This document shows positions 37,774 to 47,507 of a stretch of 64,000 nucleotides of DNA, one piece after another. Source of the stretch: Methylobacter sp. KS41 (GTDB lineage Bacteria > Pseudomonadota > Gammaproteobacteria > Methylococcales > Methylomonadaceae). The notes beneath the pieces are model-generated. The model was not told the origin of the DNA, searched no databases, and worked only from the letters and a program-made list of their open reading frames with translations. Location of the stretch: assembly GCA_002862125.1 (NCBI GenBank), contig PHSP01000003.1, positions 930,001-994,000 of the forward strand. Reading direction: 5' to 3'. The translations under genes and the position numbers were made by a program. Within the stretch, counting starts at the first letter, position 1. Every line of letters begins with the position of its first letter.

Positions 37774-38463
37774 ATGGAAACTCAAGTTAATCAAACACCA
37801 AATAACATTATAGTAACGGAAAACCTTGGTAAATCGGTGGTAACTTCCGAAGGAAGATTGCATATCTTGTCATCGATAGATTTGATAATCAAATCTGGTG
37901 AAAGTATTGCCATCGTAGGTGAGTCCGGCTCGGGAAAATCAACATTAATAAGCTTGCTAGCCGGATTGGATACGCCAAGCTCCGGATCAATCAGCCTAAA
38001 TGGAAAACTATTAACCGAAATGAATGAAGACGGCAGGGCAGCCATGCGTAATGAGCTGATTGGCTTTGTTTTTCAGTCATTTCAATTATTGCATGGTCTC
38101 ACCGCTTTGGAAAATGTTATGCTCCCTTTGGAATTAAACGGTGATAAACATGCTAAATCAGCTGCTACCGCGTTATTGCATAGGGTGGGTTTGGCTCATC
38201 GTTTATCACATACGCCAAAACAGCTTTCCGGCGGCGAACAGCAACGCGTCGCCTTGGCCAGAGCTTTTGTTACCAAGCCCGCTATTCTTTTTGCAGATGA
38301 ACCTACAGGAAATCTGGACAGTAAAACCGGCGCGACTATCATCGATTTACTTTTCGAGCTTAATCTTGAAAACCTTACCACGTTGATTCTGGTGACACAT
38401 GACCACGCCCTGGCAGCCCGCTGTCAAAGAACCATTGAATTGGATGCCGGGTGCATGGTATGA
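37774..38463 (+). CDS. ybbA: ABC transporter ATP-binding protein YbbA
   Basis: 229 residues from ATG 37774; an earlier in-frame ATG lies inside tesA. Walker A GESGSGKSTLISLLAGLD, Q-loop FVFQSFQLLHGLTALENV, signature LSGGEQQRVALARAF, Walker B ILFADEPTGNLD, switch His VTHDH. MacB/LolD-like class. It works with YbbP; its TGA overlaps the ybbP ATG. Confidence 0.93.
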   Translation: METQVNQTPNNIIVTENLGKSVVTSEGRLHILSSIDLIIKSGESIAIVGESGSGKSTLISLLAGLDTPSSGSISLNGKLLTEMNEDGRAAMRNELIGFVFQSFQLLHGLTALENVMLPLELNGDKHAKSAATALLHRVGLAHRLSHTPKQLSGGEQQRVALARAFVTKPAILFADEPTGNLDSKTGATIIDLLFELNLENLTTLILVTHDHALAARCQRTIELDAGCMV

Positions 38464-40943
38464 GCCGTTTTAATCTCGCGCTACGATTGTTATGGCGTGA
38501 TAGCCGCTCCGGCGAACTGACGATACTGATACTGGCTTTAATTATTGCCGTGACCAGTTCAACAGCCATTGCAGTATTTTCAGACCGGCTGCAACGCACC
38601 ATGACTGATCAGGCCGCCGATTTTTTGGCTGCCGATTTGGTGATAGCAAGTCCCGGCCCGGTTCTTGCCGGTTGGCTAGAAAAGGCAATGCAACTCAATC
38701 TGACGCAAGCGAGAGCGCTGGAATTTTCCAGTGTCTTGATCGAACATGATGAACTGTTGCTGGCCGGCATTAAAGCCGTCAGTTCGGCGTATCCGTTGCG
38801 GGGCTTTTTAAAAACGACAACAGGGAATTATTCGGACGAAACAATTGCCCGCAATGGGCCGGAGAAGGGAACAGCCTGGCTTGAAAAGCGCATATTGCCG
38901 GCGTTGAAACTTAAGTTAGGCGACCAGTTAACAGTAGGTGAAAAACAGCTGACCATCACCCATATCATTACCTACGAACCCGACAAAAAGGGCGATTTTT
39001 ACAGTTTTTCTCCGCGCGTGATGATTAATGAAGCTGACTTGCAGGCTACCGGAATTTTGCAGCCGGGCAGTCATGTTCACTACTTTTTTCAATTTACCGG
39101 GGAAGCCAAGGCATTGGCAGAGTTCAAGCAATGGATTAAACCTCGGTTAAATCCATCACAACGTATCCTGGATATTCATGAAGACCGGCCTGAACTGGGC
39201 GCGGCATTGAATCGCGCGGAACGTTATCTGGGATTATCCAGCATATTGGTTATTTTAATTTCCGGCGTAGCCATTGCCATGGCGACCCGCCGCTATACCG
39301 AGCGGCATTTTAACGCCACCGCCATATTGCGTTGTCTGGGTTGTAAGCAGAATGAGATACTCTGGCTTTATTGCAGTCAATTTATCGTGCTTGGGTTGGC
39401 GGCTAGCATCTTGGGTTGTCTGTTTGGCTGGTTTGCACAAGAAGCTTTATTCCATTTACTGAAAGGATTACTGCCGCAGCACGTCTCCAGGCCCGGTTTA
39501 TCGTCGGTTTTTTTCGGTTTTATCATTGGCATGGCGGTTTTATTAGGATTCGCCCTGCCACCCTTATTACGGCTTAAACAGGTGTCTCCGCTCCGGGTGT
39601 TGCGCCGGGAACTGGAGCCTTTGCCAAGCAGCGCCTGGCTTATCTATGGTTTATCCATTGGCATTATTGGCCTGTTAGTCTGGAAATATACGGAAGATAT
39701 TCAGATGACGGCAACCATTTTAGGCGTTGGGCTGATAACTTTGCTGACGCTGGGTTTGCTGGTTTATGGCTTGTTGAATTTAACCCGTGCAGTGCTGCCG
39801 TCCATGAGCTTGACCTGGCGTTTTGGGCTGCAAGGGCTATTAAGGAACAGTCGCGCTAGCGTCAGTCAAATACTGGCTTTCAGTATTACTTTGGCCGCCA
39901 TGGCGCTTAGTTTCACCGTGCGTACCGATTTGATCGATAGCTGGCAAAAGCAATTACCTGATAATGCGCCCAATCATTTTGCGCTGAATATTTTTCCCGG
40001 CCAGCAGGCCGCCTTTAAACAGGAACTGCAACAGCAGCATATAAACGGAAGCCGGTTTTATCCTGTGGTTAAAGGCCGTCTGGTGGAAATCAATCACATC
40101 CCCGTGCAAAAAATTGTCAGTAAAGACTCTCAAGGCGAAAATGCCACGCATAGAGAGTTAAGTCTTACCTGGACAAAAGAACTGCCTGAGGAGAATAAAA
40201 TAGTCGCCGGAAATTGGTGGAATAATCAACGGGCCGGCTTAGTATCGGTTGAACGGAAACTGGCCGATAGCCTGAAAATACAGCCAGGCGATCTTTTGAC
40301 ATTTACAGTTGGCAGCCAACAAATTAATGCGACGGTTGCCAGTATCCGTGAACTCAGATGGGATACCATGAAGCCTAACTTTTATATGATTTTCTCGCCC
40401 GGTACGCTGGATGCTTATCCCAGCACTTTTATCACCAGCTTTTATTTGCCTGAAACACAAAAAAACGTATTAAATGCATTGGTAAAAAAATATCCCGGCA
40501 CGACCATTCTGGAAGTTGATTTAATATTGCGGCAATTTAAAACCATACTGACTCAATTGACAAAAGCGATCAACTACTTGCTTTATTTCGCCTTAATGGC
40601 GGGATTTACCGTGTTGTTTGCAGCCGTTTATGCTACCCTGGACACCCGGATTTATGAAGGCGCGTTAATGCGAACGTTAGGCGCGAATCGTTCATTGTTA
40701 AGAAAAACCCAAATTATTGAATTTACGGTGCTGGGGCTTATTTCCGGTTTACTGGCTGTAATTATTTCAGAAGCCATAATTTATGCTCTATATACGCAAG
40801 TGATGAATATGGAGTACCGCCCCAGCCTGTATTTATGGGCGGTCATGCCTTTTACAGGAGCTTTATTTATTGGGATGGCCGGATGCCGGGGCGTAAGACA
40901 TGTGCTTAATAAATCTCCACTACGCGTTTTAAGGGAGCTATAA
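38460..40943 (+). CDS. ybbP: FtsX-like ABC permease YbbP
   Basis: 827 residues from ATG 38460 (ATGA overlap with ybbA). Two FtsX/MacB-type permease repeats: an N-terminal helix (LTILILALIIAVTSSTAIAVF), helices near residues 265-395 (SSILVILISGVAIAMATRRYTER, LRLKQVSPLRVLRREL) and a C-terminal set ending NKSPLRVLREL. Two large periplasmic domains lie between. The substrate of YbbAP is not firmly known; the pairing with TesA suggests envelope lipid or hydrophobic-compound handling. Confidence 0.92.
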   Translation: MSRFNLALRLLWRDSRSGELTILILALIIAVTSSTAIAVFSDRLQRTMTDQAADFLAADLVIASPGPVLAGWLEKAMQLNLTQARALEFSSVLIEHDELLLAGIKAVSSAYPLRGFLKTTTGNYSDETIARNGPEKGTAWLEKRILPALKLKLGDQLTVGEKQLTITHIITYEPDKKGDFYSFSPRVMINEADLQATGILQPGSHVHYFFQFTGEAKALAEFKQWIKPRLNPSQRILDIHEDRPELGAALNRAERYLGLSSILVILISGVAIAMATRRYTERHFNATAILRCLGCKQNEILWLYCSQFIVLGLAASILGCLFGWFAQEALFHLLKGLLPQHVSRPGLSSVFFGFIIGMAVLLGFALPPLLRLKQVSPLRVLRRELEPLPSSAWLIYGLSIGIIGLLVWKYTEDIQMTATILGVGLITLLTLGLLVYGLLNLTRAVLPSMSLTWRFGLQGLLRNSRASVSQILAFSITLAAMALSFTVRTDLIDSWQKQLPDNAPNHFALNIFPGQQAAFKQELQQQHINGSRFYPVVKGRLVEINHIPVQKIVSKDSQGENATHRELSLTWTKELPEENKIVAGNWWNNQRAGLVSVERKLADSLKIQPGDLLTFTVGSQQINATVASIRELRWDTMKPNFYMIFSPGTLDAYPSTFITSFYLPETQKNVLNALVKKYPGTTILEVDLILRQFKTILTQLTKAINYLLYFALMAGFTVLFAAVYATLDTRIYEGALMRTLGANRSLLRKTQIIEFTVLGLISGLLAVIISEAIIYALYTQVMNMEYRPSLYLWAVMPFTGALFIGMAGCRGVRHVLNKSPLRVLREL

Positions 40944-41015
40944 TAGCGTTAAAATATTCAGATTCTGTTCATAATGAATCGATAAACTGTAACAAAACTC
41001 ACAAAGGTAATAAGT

Positions 41016-41411
41016 ATGAAAAAATTAACAACCAGTATTGTTCTTATCGGCGGCGTGTTGCTCTCGGGTTGCTATAGTTATGGAGGCTATCAGCCCACCG
41101 TCGACAGCTATAATGATCCCAATGCCTACCGGATAAACCAGGATATGGCGGAATGCAAGCAGCTTGCCAGTGAAGCATCGGGCGGAACCGCAAAAGAAAC
41201 CGCCATAGGCGCGGGAACCGGAGCCTTGATTGGGGCTGCTGGCGGCGCGATTGTCGGCGCATTCACCGGAAATCCAGGGGCGGGCGCCGCCATTGGCGCG
41301 GCGGCGGGCGGTTTCGGCGGCGGCGGATATCAAGGCATGAGCGCGGAACAAAAATACAAAAACGCCTACAACAACTGCATGAGCGGTCGCGGCCACAAGG
41401 TTGTCAGATAA
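41016..41411 (+). CDS. Glycine-zipper lipoprotein
   Basis: 131 residues. Lipobox LLSGC after a signal sequence (MKKLTTSIVLIGGV), so the mature protein starts at Cys19 and is probably outer-membrane bound. A glycine-zipper region (AIGAGTGALIGAAGGAIVGAF, then GAGAAIGAAAGGFGGGGY) at about 65-105 could insert in or lie on membrane. Two cysteines flank the zipper (AECKQL, NNCMSG). Function unknown. Confidence 0.85.
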   Translation: MKKLTTSIVLIGGVLLSGCYSYGGYQPTVDSYNDPNAYRINQDMAECKQLASEASGGTAKETAIGAGTGALIGAAGGAIVGAFTGNPGAGAAIGAAAGGFGGGGYQGMSAEQKYKNAYNNCMSGRGHKVVR

Positions 41412-41511
41412 TTGAATAATCTTTAACATCCGCCTTACTACAACACAGGGATGTGTTGTCAAAGCCGTTAAGCGCCTTTTCCCATAAAACCATTTTATTG
41501 TATTGATCCGG

Positions 41512-42258
41512 TTAAATTGTGAGTTTTTCTTCCAGGCTTGATTTCGAGCTTTTGGAGAACCGCAAAAGAAAAGGCGACAGGTAACGCTCGCTGTCTTCTG
41601 AATACATCCGGTGAGATTTGTAAATCGTCAATAATGTAGTGGCGGAAGCGGCTGCGGTCCGGCTAAAAGTCAGCGCTGAAACTTTGGCATTGTTATGGCT
41701 GTAGCCACGAAAATCTGTTCGATGGACTAAATAAAATCCCGCTGCTGATGCTGCTAAAGAAAATTTTGCCGCCGCATGCACTGGAAGCAACAGGTAAAAC
41801 AATCCATGGCTGGATAATAATCGACCGGCGCATGTAATTAAATCAACAAATGGCAATTGATCGTTGTGTCTGGCAACTTTTCTAAGGGGATTTGCAGTCT
41901 TGCTGTGATTTTCAAAAAATGGCGGGTTGCAGATAATAAGATCAAACCGGCAGCCGGCTGAGCTGGCAAAGCATTGAATATCCTGGTGTACCGCCTCGAG
42001 ATGATCTACCCATGGACTATTGTTGAAATTAATCCGGGCTTCCTCGTAACACTGTTGCGTCAATTCCACCGCCGTCACATGCGCCGCTCCCAATTGCGCC
42101 GCCATCAACGACAACACGCCGGTTCCAGCGCCGATATCCAAGACCCGGTCACCAGGATTAACCGGCGCCATGGCGCCAAATAAAACAGCGTCCGTGCAAA
42201 CTTTCATTGCTGATTGCTTCTGGATAACAGAAAATTGCTGAAAGCGGAAGGCTGACAT
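41512..42258 (-). CDS. trmN6: tRNA1(Val) adenine-37 N6-methyltransferase
   Basis: 248 residues. Starts MSAFRFQQFSVIQKQSAMKVCTDAVLFGA, as YfiC-type enzymes do. SAM-binding loop VLDIGAGTGVLSLMAAQ, catalytic LIICNPPFFENHSKT (N-P-P-F/Y). It methylates A37 of tRNA1(Val). Convergent with the lipoprotein gene. Confidence 0.93.
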   Translation of the reverse strand: MSAFRFQQFSVIQKQSAMKVCTDAVLFGAMAPVNPGDRVLDIGAGTGVLSLMAAQLGAAHVTAVELTQQCYEEARINFNNSPWVDHLEAVHQDIQCFASSAGCRFDLIICNPPFFENHSKTANPLRKVARHNDQLPFVDLITCAGRLLSSHGLFYLLLPVHAAAKFSLAASAAGFYLVHRTDFRGYSHNNAKVSALTFSRTAAASATTLLTIYKSHRMYSEDSERYLSPFLLRFSKSSKSSLEEKLTI

Positions 42259-42296
42259 ATTGCCGCTACTGCCAGCCTACTTTCTCATAATACCCA

Positions 42297-44024
42297 TTAT
42301 AAACGGTAAAGCGGCTCCAAGCTTTTATCCTCGGGAGCTGCTGTTTTTTCTCGGGCTTTATTTTCAGTAAATGCCTGAAACAGTTTTTTGCCTTGCCACT
42401 GGCCAACTTCTTTGCCATATAAAGCGTGGTTTAAAAGCAGAATTTCGTCTCTCAACCGGGCGTCACAAAATGCAGAAACGGCTCCCAGATTCGAGACATT
42501 AAATTTTTGCCGTCCCCATTCAAGCAAGGCGTCTTTAGCAGCTACGGCATCGTTTTTCGCGCAGGCATTTTTCAGGTTCTGAATGCACGCTTTTAAATTT
42601 ATTTCTGAGTCATCATTTTCAATAACGGGTTTTGCGATTCTGCGTTTGGTTAGGAAAATAATCACTGTCATTAACCAGCCAGCGGCTAAAAATACTGAAA
42701 CCCACAACCAGATATTGGTTTGTTGCGGGTTTTGGATAACTGGACCGGTTTGAATCTTCTGCGGAGATAATGACGTAGCCGCCGGAGCGGATACAGGCTG
42801 AGTTCCGGCGCCAGCAAGCACGGTGAGCGTTGTTTCCGGGATTCTCGCTATTTCCATCCTCTGGCTTTTAGTATTAAACCAGGGGATCTCAATGGCGGGC
42901 AATGTGTAACTGCCCGCTTTTGAGGGAATAAGGGCAATTTTTTCTTCCCTGAAAGCCAGAAGCCCATCGGATTTTTTTTGTTCATGTAACACCGGCTGGT
43001 CAGGATAGGCTTTTAACTGATCATTAGTATTGGTAGTATTCAATTCAGGAAGCTGACCGACTGTCGTGCCTTTTGCCACTAAAGTCAAGGTTCTGGTCAA
43101 AGGTTCACCGGCCTTCATTTGTTTAATATCCCCTGACCATTCCTGGGTTAAAACCAGTTGTTCCGCCGGTAGCCAATGCTTACCATTAAAAGATGCAGGA
43201 ACCGGTTTTACATCCAGTGTTATTGCTTTGGATTCGACCCGTTTGGTTCTGGTCATCTGGGAGTTAAAAAAACCATTAAAACTGGGGCGGCCGCTAGTCA
43301 GAACTTCGGCGGTTAACACCAATGGCTTGATTGTTAATTTGCCGCTTTTTTGGGGGAAAATGGCATACTTTCTCTCCGTCACCGAGTAATTCACCCCGTT
43401 AACCTGCGTATTATAATTGCTGTCATCGCCTAGCTTTTCAATAACCGCGTCCGCCAATTCGGGTTCATTCAAGCGGGCTTGAGAAATGTCAACTTTTGTG
43501 TATAGACGCAAGGTATAGAAAACCTGGGATTGTATATAGGGGTTTTCCGGTATCGCCTCAACTTCCAGAAACAAATCCTCATCGGTATTGACAGCTTTGT
43601 CCGGCGATCCTTCAGTAACCAGAACGGCGGAAGGTTGACTGACATCCTTGCCAAAGTTGACCGGTGGAATTACCAGATCACCCGCCTGTTTAGCCATTAC
43701 ATTAAGCGTCCACTTGATAGTTTTGCTGGATTTTCCATTGATCCACGATGAACTGCTGCTGTTGCTTTGGCTGAGTATGGAAAAATCCTGTTCCAACGGA
43801 CTGAAATCCGGGTCATCGTCTGGCGACTCAGCCGCAGTAAAAATGATCTGGAAGGAGTCATCAATGCTGACCGGATTACGATCCACGGATACACTGATGT
43901 TCACCGCAAAGGCGCTTTGTGGAATCAGAATTAATAACAGCGGAAAAAACACTAAAACAGTGAAAAACCGCATCTCGACTTCAGGTTTAAGTAATTTTTT
44001 TATTGCGCTCATAGTCTTCATCAT
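42297..44024 (-). CDS. batD: BatD-like oxygen-tolerance protein
   Basis: 575 residues, or 558 if started at the internal Met of MRFFTVLVFFPLLLILIPQSAFA, the signal peptide. BatD features: ISVSVDRNPVSIDDSFQIIFTA, then repeated immunoglobulin-like periplasmic domains (KTIKWTLNVMAKQAGDLVIPP, YTLPAIEIPWFNT), a C-terminal helix (WLWVSVFLAAGWLMTVIIFL) and a cytosolic helical tail. BatD normally acts with the MoxR ATPase and the von Willebrand proteins BatA and BatB; none is adjacent here. Confidence 0.85.
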   Translation of the reverse strand: MMKTMSAIKKLLKPEVEMRFFTVLVFFPLLLILIPQSAFAVNISVSVDRNPVSIDDSFQIIFTAAESPDDDPDFSPLEQDFSILSQSNSSSSSWINGKSSKTIKWTLNVMAKQAGDLVIPPVNFGKDVSQPSAVLVTEGSPDKAVNTDEDLFLEVEAIPENPYIQSQVFYTLRLYTKVDISQARLNEPELADAVIEKLGDDSNYNTQVNGVNYSVTERKYAIFPQKSGKLTIKPLVLTAEVLTSGRPSFNGFFNSQMTRTKRVESKAITLDVKPVPASFNGKHWLPAEQLVLTQEWSGDIKQMKAGEPLTRTLTLVAKGTTVGQLPELNTTNTNDQLKAYPDQPVLHEQKKSDGLLAFREEKIALIPSKAGSYTLPAIEIPWFNTKSQRMEIARIPETTLTVLAGAGTQPVSAPAATSLSPQKIQTGPVIQNPQQTNIWLWVSVFLAAGWLMTVIIFLTKRRIAKPVIENDDSEINLKACIQNLKNACAKNDAVAAKDALLEWGRQKFNVSNLGAVSAFCDARLRDEILLLNHALYGKEVGQWQGKKLFQAFTENKAREKTAAPEDKSLEPLYRL

Positions 44025-44247
44025 TAATTTTCATTCATGCGTGGCGGCCATTCTTATTAGAAGTTCGCAAACGCTCCTCTATTTTAAGCTTTGTCCGACA
44101 AAGAATACCGGTAAAAGTGCAAAATAGACACTGATGAATAGACAAAATGCCGGGTTTGCGGAGAGTAACTCGACGCGGGTTAGGTGTCCAGAAAAGTCGC
44201 TGATTCCATACCGGTCGGCTGATGAAACCGGAGTGGCTACTGCCTTA

Positions 44248-44943
44248 TCAGGAAACTGTTTCGAAATATGCTCCGACACCCGCAGTCAAGCCCATAGCTA
44301 GCGCGCCCCAGAAAGTCACCCGGAAAGAACCCTTAATCAGGCTGGAGCCGCCGGTATAAGCGGCTAAAGCGCCCAGCAAGGCGAGAAACAGCAAAGACGC
44401 GGATGACACATAAACGATTAAATTCGCATCAGTGGCGAACATGACAATCAATAGCGGCAGCACAGCGCCAATGGCGAAGGTGGCTGCCGACGTCAGCGCC
44501 GCTTGAATGGGGCGGGCAGTGCCTAGCGCGGAAATACCCAGTTCATCACGGGCGTGCGCGCCAAGGGCATCGTGTTTCATGAGTTGTTCGGCAACTCTTC
44601 CGGCTAGTGAAGGATTGAGTCCTCGCGCAACGTAAATGGCTTGCAGCTCTTTTTGTTCATGATGTACATTTTCTTCCAGTTCTTTGCGCTCACGCGCCAA
44701 ATCGGCCTGTTCGGTATCGGCTTGCGAACTGACCGACACATATTCCCCGGCCGCCATCGACATGGCCCCGGCGACGAGACCCGCGACGCCGGCCAATACG
44801 ATATCGTTATGCGCGGCATTGGAGGCGGCAATCCCGACGATTAAACTTGCTGTCGAGACGATGCCGTCGTTTGCGCCTAATACGGCGGCGCGCAGCCAGC
44901 CGGTCCGATGAGTTCTGTGTCTTTCACGATGGTGAGGTAACAT
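44248..44943 (-). CDS. VIT1/CCC1-family metal transporter
   Basis: 231 residues. N-terminal LRAAVLGANDGIVSTASLIVGIAA and the metal-site helix AGAMSMAAGEYVSVSSQADTEQADLARE are diagnostic of VIT/CCC1 proteins. A charged helical arm (RKELEENVHHEQKEL) and three C-terminal helices follow. It is expected to move Fe2+ or Mn2+ across the inner membrane. Preceded by an intergenic region and not obviously in an operon. Confidence 0.92.
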   Translation of the reverse strand: MLPHHRERHRTHRTGWLRAAVLGANDGIVSTASLIVGIAASNAAHNDIVLAGVAGLVAGAMSMAAGEYVSVSSQADTEQADLARERKELEENVHHEQKELQAIYVARGLNPSLAGRVAEQLMKHDALGAHARDELGISALGTARPIQAALTSAATFAIGAVLPLLIVMFATDANLIVYVSSASLLFLALLGALAAYTGGSSLIKGSFRVTFWGALAMGLTAGVGAYFETVS

Positions 44944-45296
44944 TGGTTTTCCTTGATGGGGTAGTAAGGATAATTGCTATCAGTCAAGAGCTCATTAATT
45001 TACATTTCAATGTCTTAATCTGACGGAATTATAACTGATGACTACAAATAAAACTGCTAAATTGCATAGCATCATTTTCGCATTTATGTTGCGCCTGGGA
45101 TTTATAGACGCAACAGCAAAACCCCGCATAGCTGTTCTGGATTTTGAATTAAAAGACGTGACATTTGCCTCCGGTGTACTAGCATAAAATACCAGGGATA
45201 GCAGGCTCTTATCGCATCTTTGCGGCCTGGATGCCGGTAAGACGAGCTATTTTATGGTTATGAATAAATTGTCAGGTGGCAAGGCTTTTGATTACT
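44944..45296. other. Intergenic region holding a gene remnant
   Basis: 353 bases between genes both read leftward; the only coding-like content is the short plus-strand frame at 45038-45187. Confidence 0.5.
45038..45187 (+). pseudogene. N-terminal fragment of a DUF3280/DUF2380-type protein
   Basis: A 49-codon frame: a signal-like start (KTAKLHSIIFAFMLRLGF), then AKPRIAVLDFELKDVTFASG and a stop. AxxRIAVLDFEL-D is the beginning of the DUF3280/DUF2380 family, which I recall as a neighbour of PQQ-dehydrogenase and associated ABC genes. Only the first strand survives, so it is a truncated gene. The intact PQQ-associated ABC cluster starts about 1.1 kb downstream. Confidence 0.55.
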
Positions 45297-46121
45297 TTAG
45301 ATCGGAGGTTGTCTTTCGCCAGTCGCTTTAACCAGAACTGTATCGCCGACGGTTAAGGCTCCGCACTGATTGTGCAGGGCATTTTGACCAAAATAGACGT
45401 TATTTTGCCATTTTCTGATACGGTTAAGCGTTCTGAGAGGTTCCTTGCCGGCTTGAGCTGTTTCGGGATCAATCGTTGGGATGGCGCAGCGGGAGCAGGG
45501 CTTGGGTAATCTGAAATCAATGGTTCCAATGCTGATTTCCCGCCAGCTGTCTTCGGCATAGGCCGGGCAGCCGGAAATAACCAGATTGGGCCTGAAACGA
45601 ATCATCGGTAAATTTAACTGCATTTCCCGGTTTAATGAAACCAGTGAGTCTTCTGAAATAATCAGAAAAGGAAAGCCGTCAGAAAATGCCACGTTGTCAG
45701 AATGCCGGCCATATTGAGGATCAACCTGCCGTATCATCTCATCGGGTTGATAAACCAGCCGGCAGTCCAGGTTTAAAAAATGGCTCAGCCATTGGTCAGC
45801 CTCCCGTGAAACGCTCCGTGCATCGCATTGGTCGCGCCATATCGTGCTATTAATAATATCGCCATCAGCCGGTGTTAAGGACAGTGACAGGTCTTCCATT
45901 CCTGATGCGGACAGAATCAGGTGATTGCCGGTGAGCGCCGTTTTAATTAAAGCCATTCCCGGCAATTTGCGTTGGCTCAGGAATTGCGCGTCTTGGTCAA
46001 TAAGCATCCATTTCCGGTCGTATTGAAGTCCTGTTTTGGTAACCGGCCAGCTTGTCACACTAATGCCTGCTAAGGATTTTACCGGATAGAGGGTTATTGC
46101 GCTTAATGTGATGGGTGTCAT
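45297..46121 (-). CDS. MOSC domain protein, YcbX-like
   Basis: 274 residues. An N-terminal MOSC beta-barrel (ITLYPVKSLAGISVTSWPV, RKWMLIDQDAQFLSQR) and a MOSC domain with FRPNLVISG, LPKPCSRCAIPTIDPETA (the conserved Cys) and VYFGQNALHNQCGALTVGD. MOSC proteins bind molybdenum cofactor and reduce N-hydroxylated compounds or carry sulfur. Full length. Confidence 0.92.
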   Translation of the reverse strand: MTPITLSAITLYPVKSLAGISVTSWPVTKTGLQYDRKWMLIDQDAQFLSQRKLPGMALIKTALTGNHLILSASGMEDLSLSLTPADGDIINSTIWRDQCDARSVSREADQWLSHFLNLDCRLVYQPDEMIRQVDPQYGRHSDNVAFSDGFPFLIISEDSLVSLNREMQLNLPMIRFRPNLVISGCPAYAEDSWREISIGTIDFRLPKPCSRCAIPTIDPETAQAGKEPLRTLNRIRKWQNNVYFGQNALHNQCGALTVGDTVLVKATGERQPPI

Positions 46122-46307
46122 ATTGGGTCGGCCTTTATTCCGGAAAAAATCAGACTGGGAAAAATAATGTTGATTGAAGTTTAAGTGAATTAATTCCGGG
46201 TATCCATAGTAAAAATGATCTGCTGCTTAAAGTAAACTTTTGCGAAAACTAATAAAAAATTTGCGAATCCGTTAGAATTACAAAACATGAAATTTTACAG
46301 TTAGGAA

Positions 46308-47507
46308 ATGATGCATTCAATTAACTTAGTTTTTAGGATAATTATTAATGTTTTACTGATTATTCCTTTATTCAGTGCGGGGTCCGTTTATGCAAAAGCT
46401 AAGCAAGCCATTGATATTGCTTATTTGACTCAAGAGCAGAGTGTGCCGCCTCCGTTATCCAATCTGGATCCTTTTATTAAAAACAAGGGCATTGTAGGAG
46501 CTGAGCTCGGTGTTAGCGATAACAATACCACCGGAGAATTTACCGGTCAGCAATTTAATTTGAAAAAAATTATTGCGCCCCTGGATGCTAATGTTGCTGA
46601 TGTGTTTAATAAAGAGCTTGGCAATAAATTTCAGTTTGTTGTGGTTAACTTGCCGGCAGAGCAGATAAACCAGCTAGCCGATTTGCCTGCCGCCAAGCAA
46701 ATGCTGTTATTCGATGTGTCAACAACGGATGATGCGTTACGCAATGAACAATGCCGCAGTAATGTTTTGCATATTTTGCCCAGCCGGGCCATGCGGGCGG
46801 ATGCCTTGGCGCAATATATGATGAAAAAGCGCTGGACCAAATGGTTTCTGGTCATTGGGCCTGCCCAGGAAGATCGTTTATATGCCGATGCTGTCAAACG
46901 CGCCGCCAAGCGTTTCGGCATGGAAATAGTGGCGGAAAAAACCTGGGAACATACCTATGACGCCAGGCGCACGGCTCAATCGGATGTGGCTGTATTTACC
47001 CAGGTCGATGACTATGATGTATTGGCGGTTGCCGATGAGCAAGGGCTATTTGGCGAATATCTTGACTACCGGACCTGGCTTCCAAGACCGGTGATTGGAA
47101 CTCAAGGGCTGGTCGCCACTTCATGGCACAGAAATCATGAACAATGGGGCGCGGTGCAGATTCAAAGCCGCTTCAAGGAAAAGGCGGGGCGCTGGATGGA
47201 AGAGCAGGACTATGCGGCTTATTTAGCTGTTAGAGCGATCGGGGAGGCGGCGACGCGCACAAAATCCAATGATGTAAAACCGGTTAAGGATTATATGTTG
47301 AGTGATGCGTTTACATTGCAGGGATACAAAGGCGAGCCTTTATCCTTTCGCTCCTGGGATGGACAATTGCGGCAGCCTGTTTTGCTGGCTGCTCCCCGGT
47401 CATTGGTTGCTGTCGCTCCCGTTGAAGGGTTTCTGCATCCAAAAACTGAACTCGATACCTTGGGTTATGATCAACCCGAATCACAATGTAAATGGGACAA
47501 GCAATAA
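46308..47507 (+). CDS. PQQ-dehydrogenase-associated ABC substrate-binding protein
   Basis: 399 residues with a signal peptide ending SVYA. A periplasmic-binding fold of the branched-chain amino-acid type: IDIAYLTQEQSVPPPLSNLDPF, then LGVSDNNTTGEFTGQQF. This is the form found only in the four-gene ABC set beside quinoprotein alcohol dehydrogenases (recalled as TIGR03863). The ligand is unknown. First gene of the cluster; a TTAGGAA site precedes the ATG. Its stop overlaps the next ATG (TAATG). Confidence 0.88.
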   Translation: MMHSINLVFRIIINVLLIIPLFSAGSVYAKAKQAIDIAYLTQEQSVPPPLSNLDPFIKNKGIVGAELGVSDNNTTGEFTGQQFNLKKIIAPLDANVADVFNKELGNKFQFVVVNLPAEQINQLADLPAAKQMLLFDVSTTDDALRNEQCRSNVLHILPSRAMRADALAQYMMKKRWTKWFLVIGPAQEDRLYADAVKRAAKRFGMEIVAEKTWEHTYDARRTAQSDVAVFTQVDDYDVLAVADEQGLFGEYLDYRTWLPRPVIGTQGLVATSWHRNHEQWGAVQIQSRFKEKAGRWMEEQDYAAYLAVRAIGEAATRTKSNDVKPVKDYMLSDAFTLQGYKGEPLSFRSWDGQLRQPVLLAAPRSLVAVAPVEGFLHPKTELDTLGYDQPESQCKWDKQ

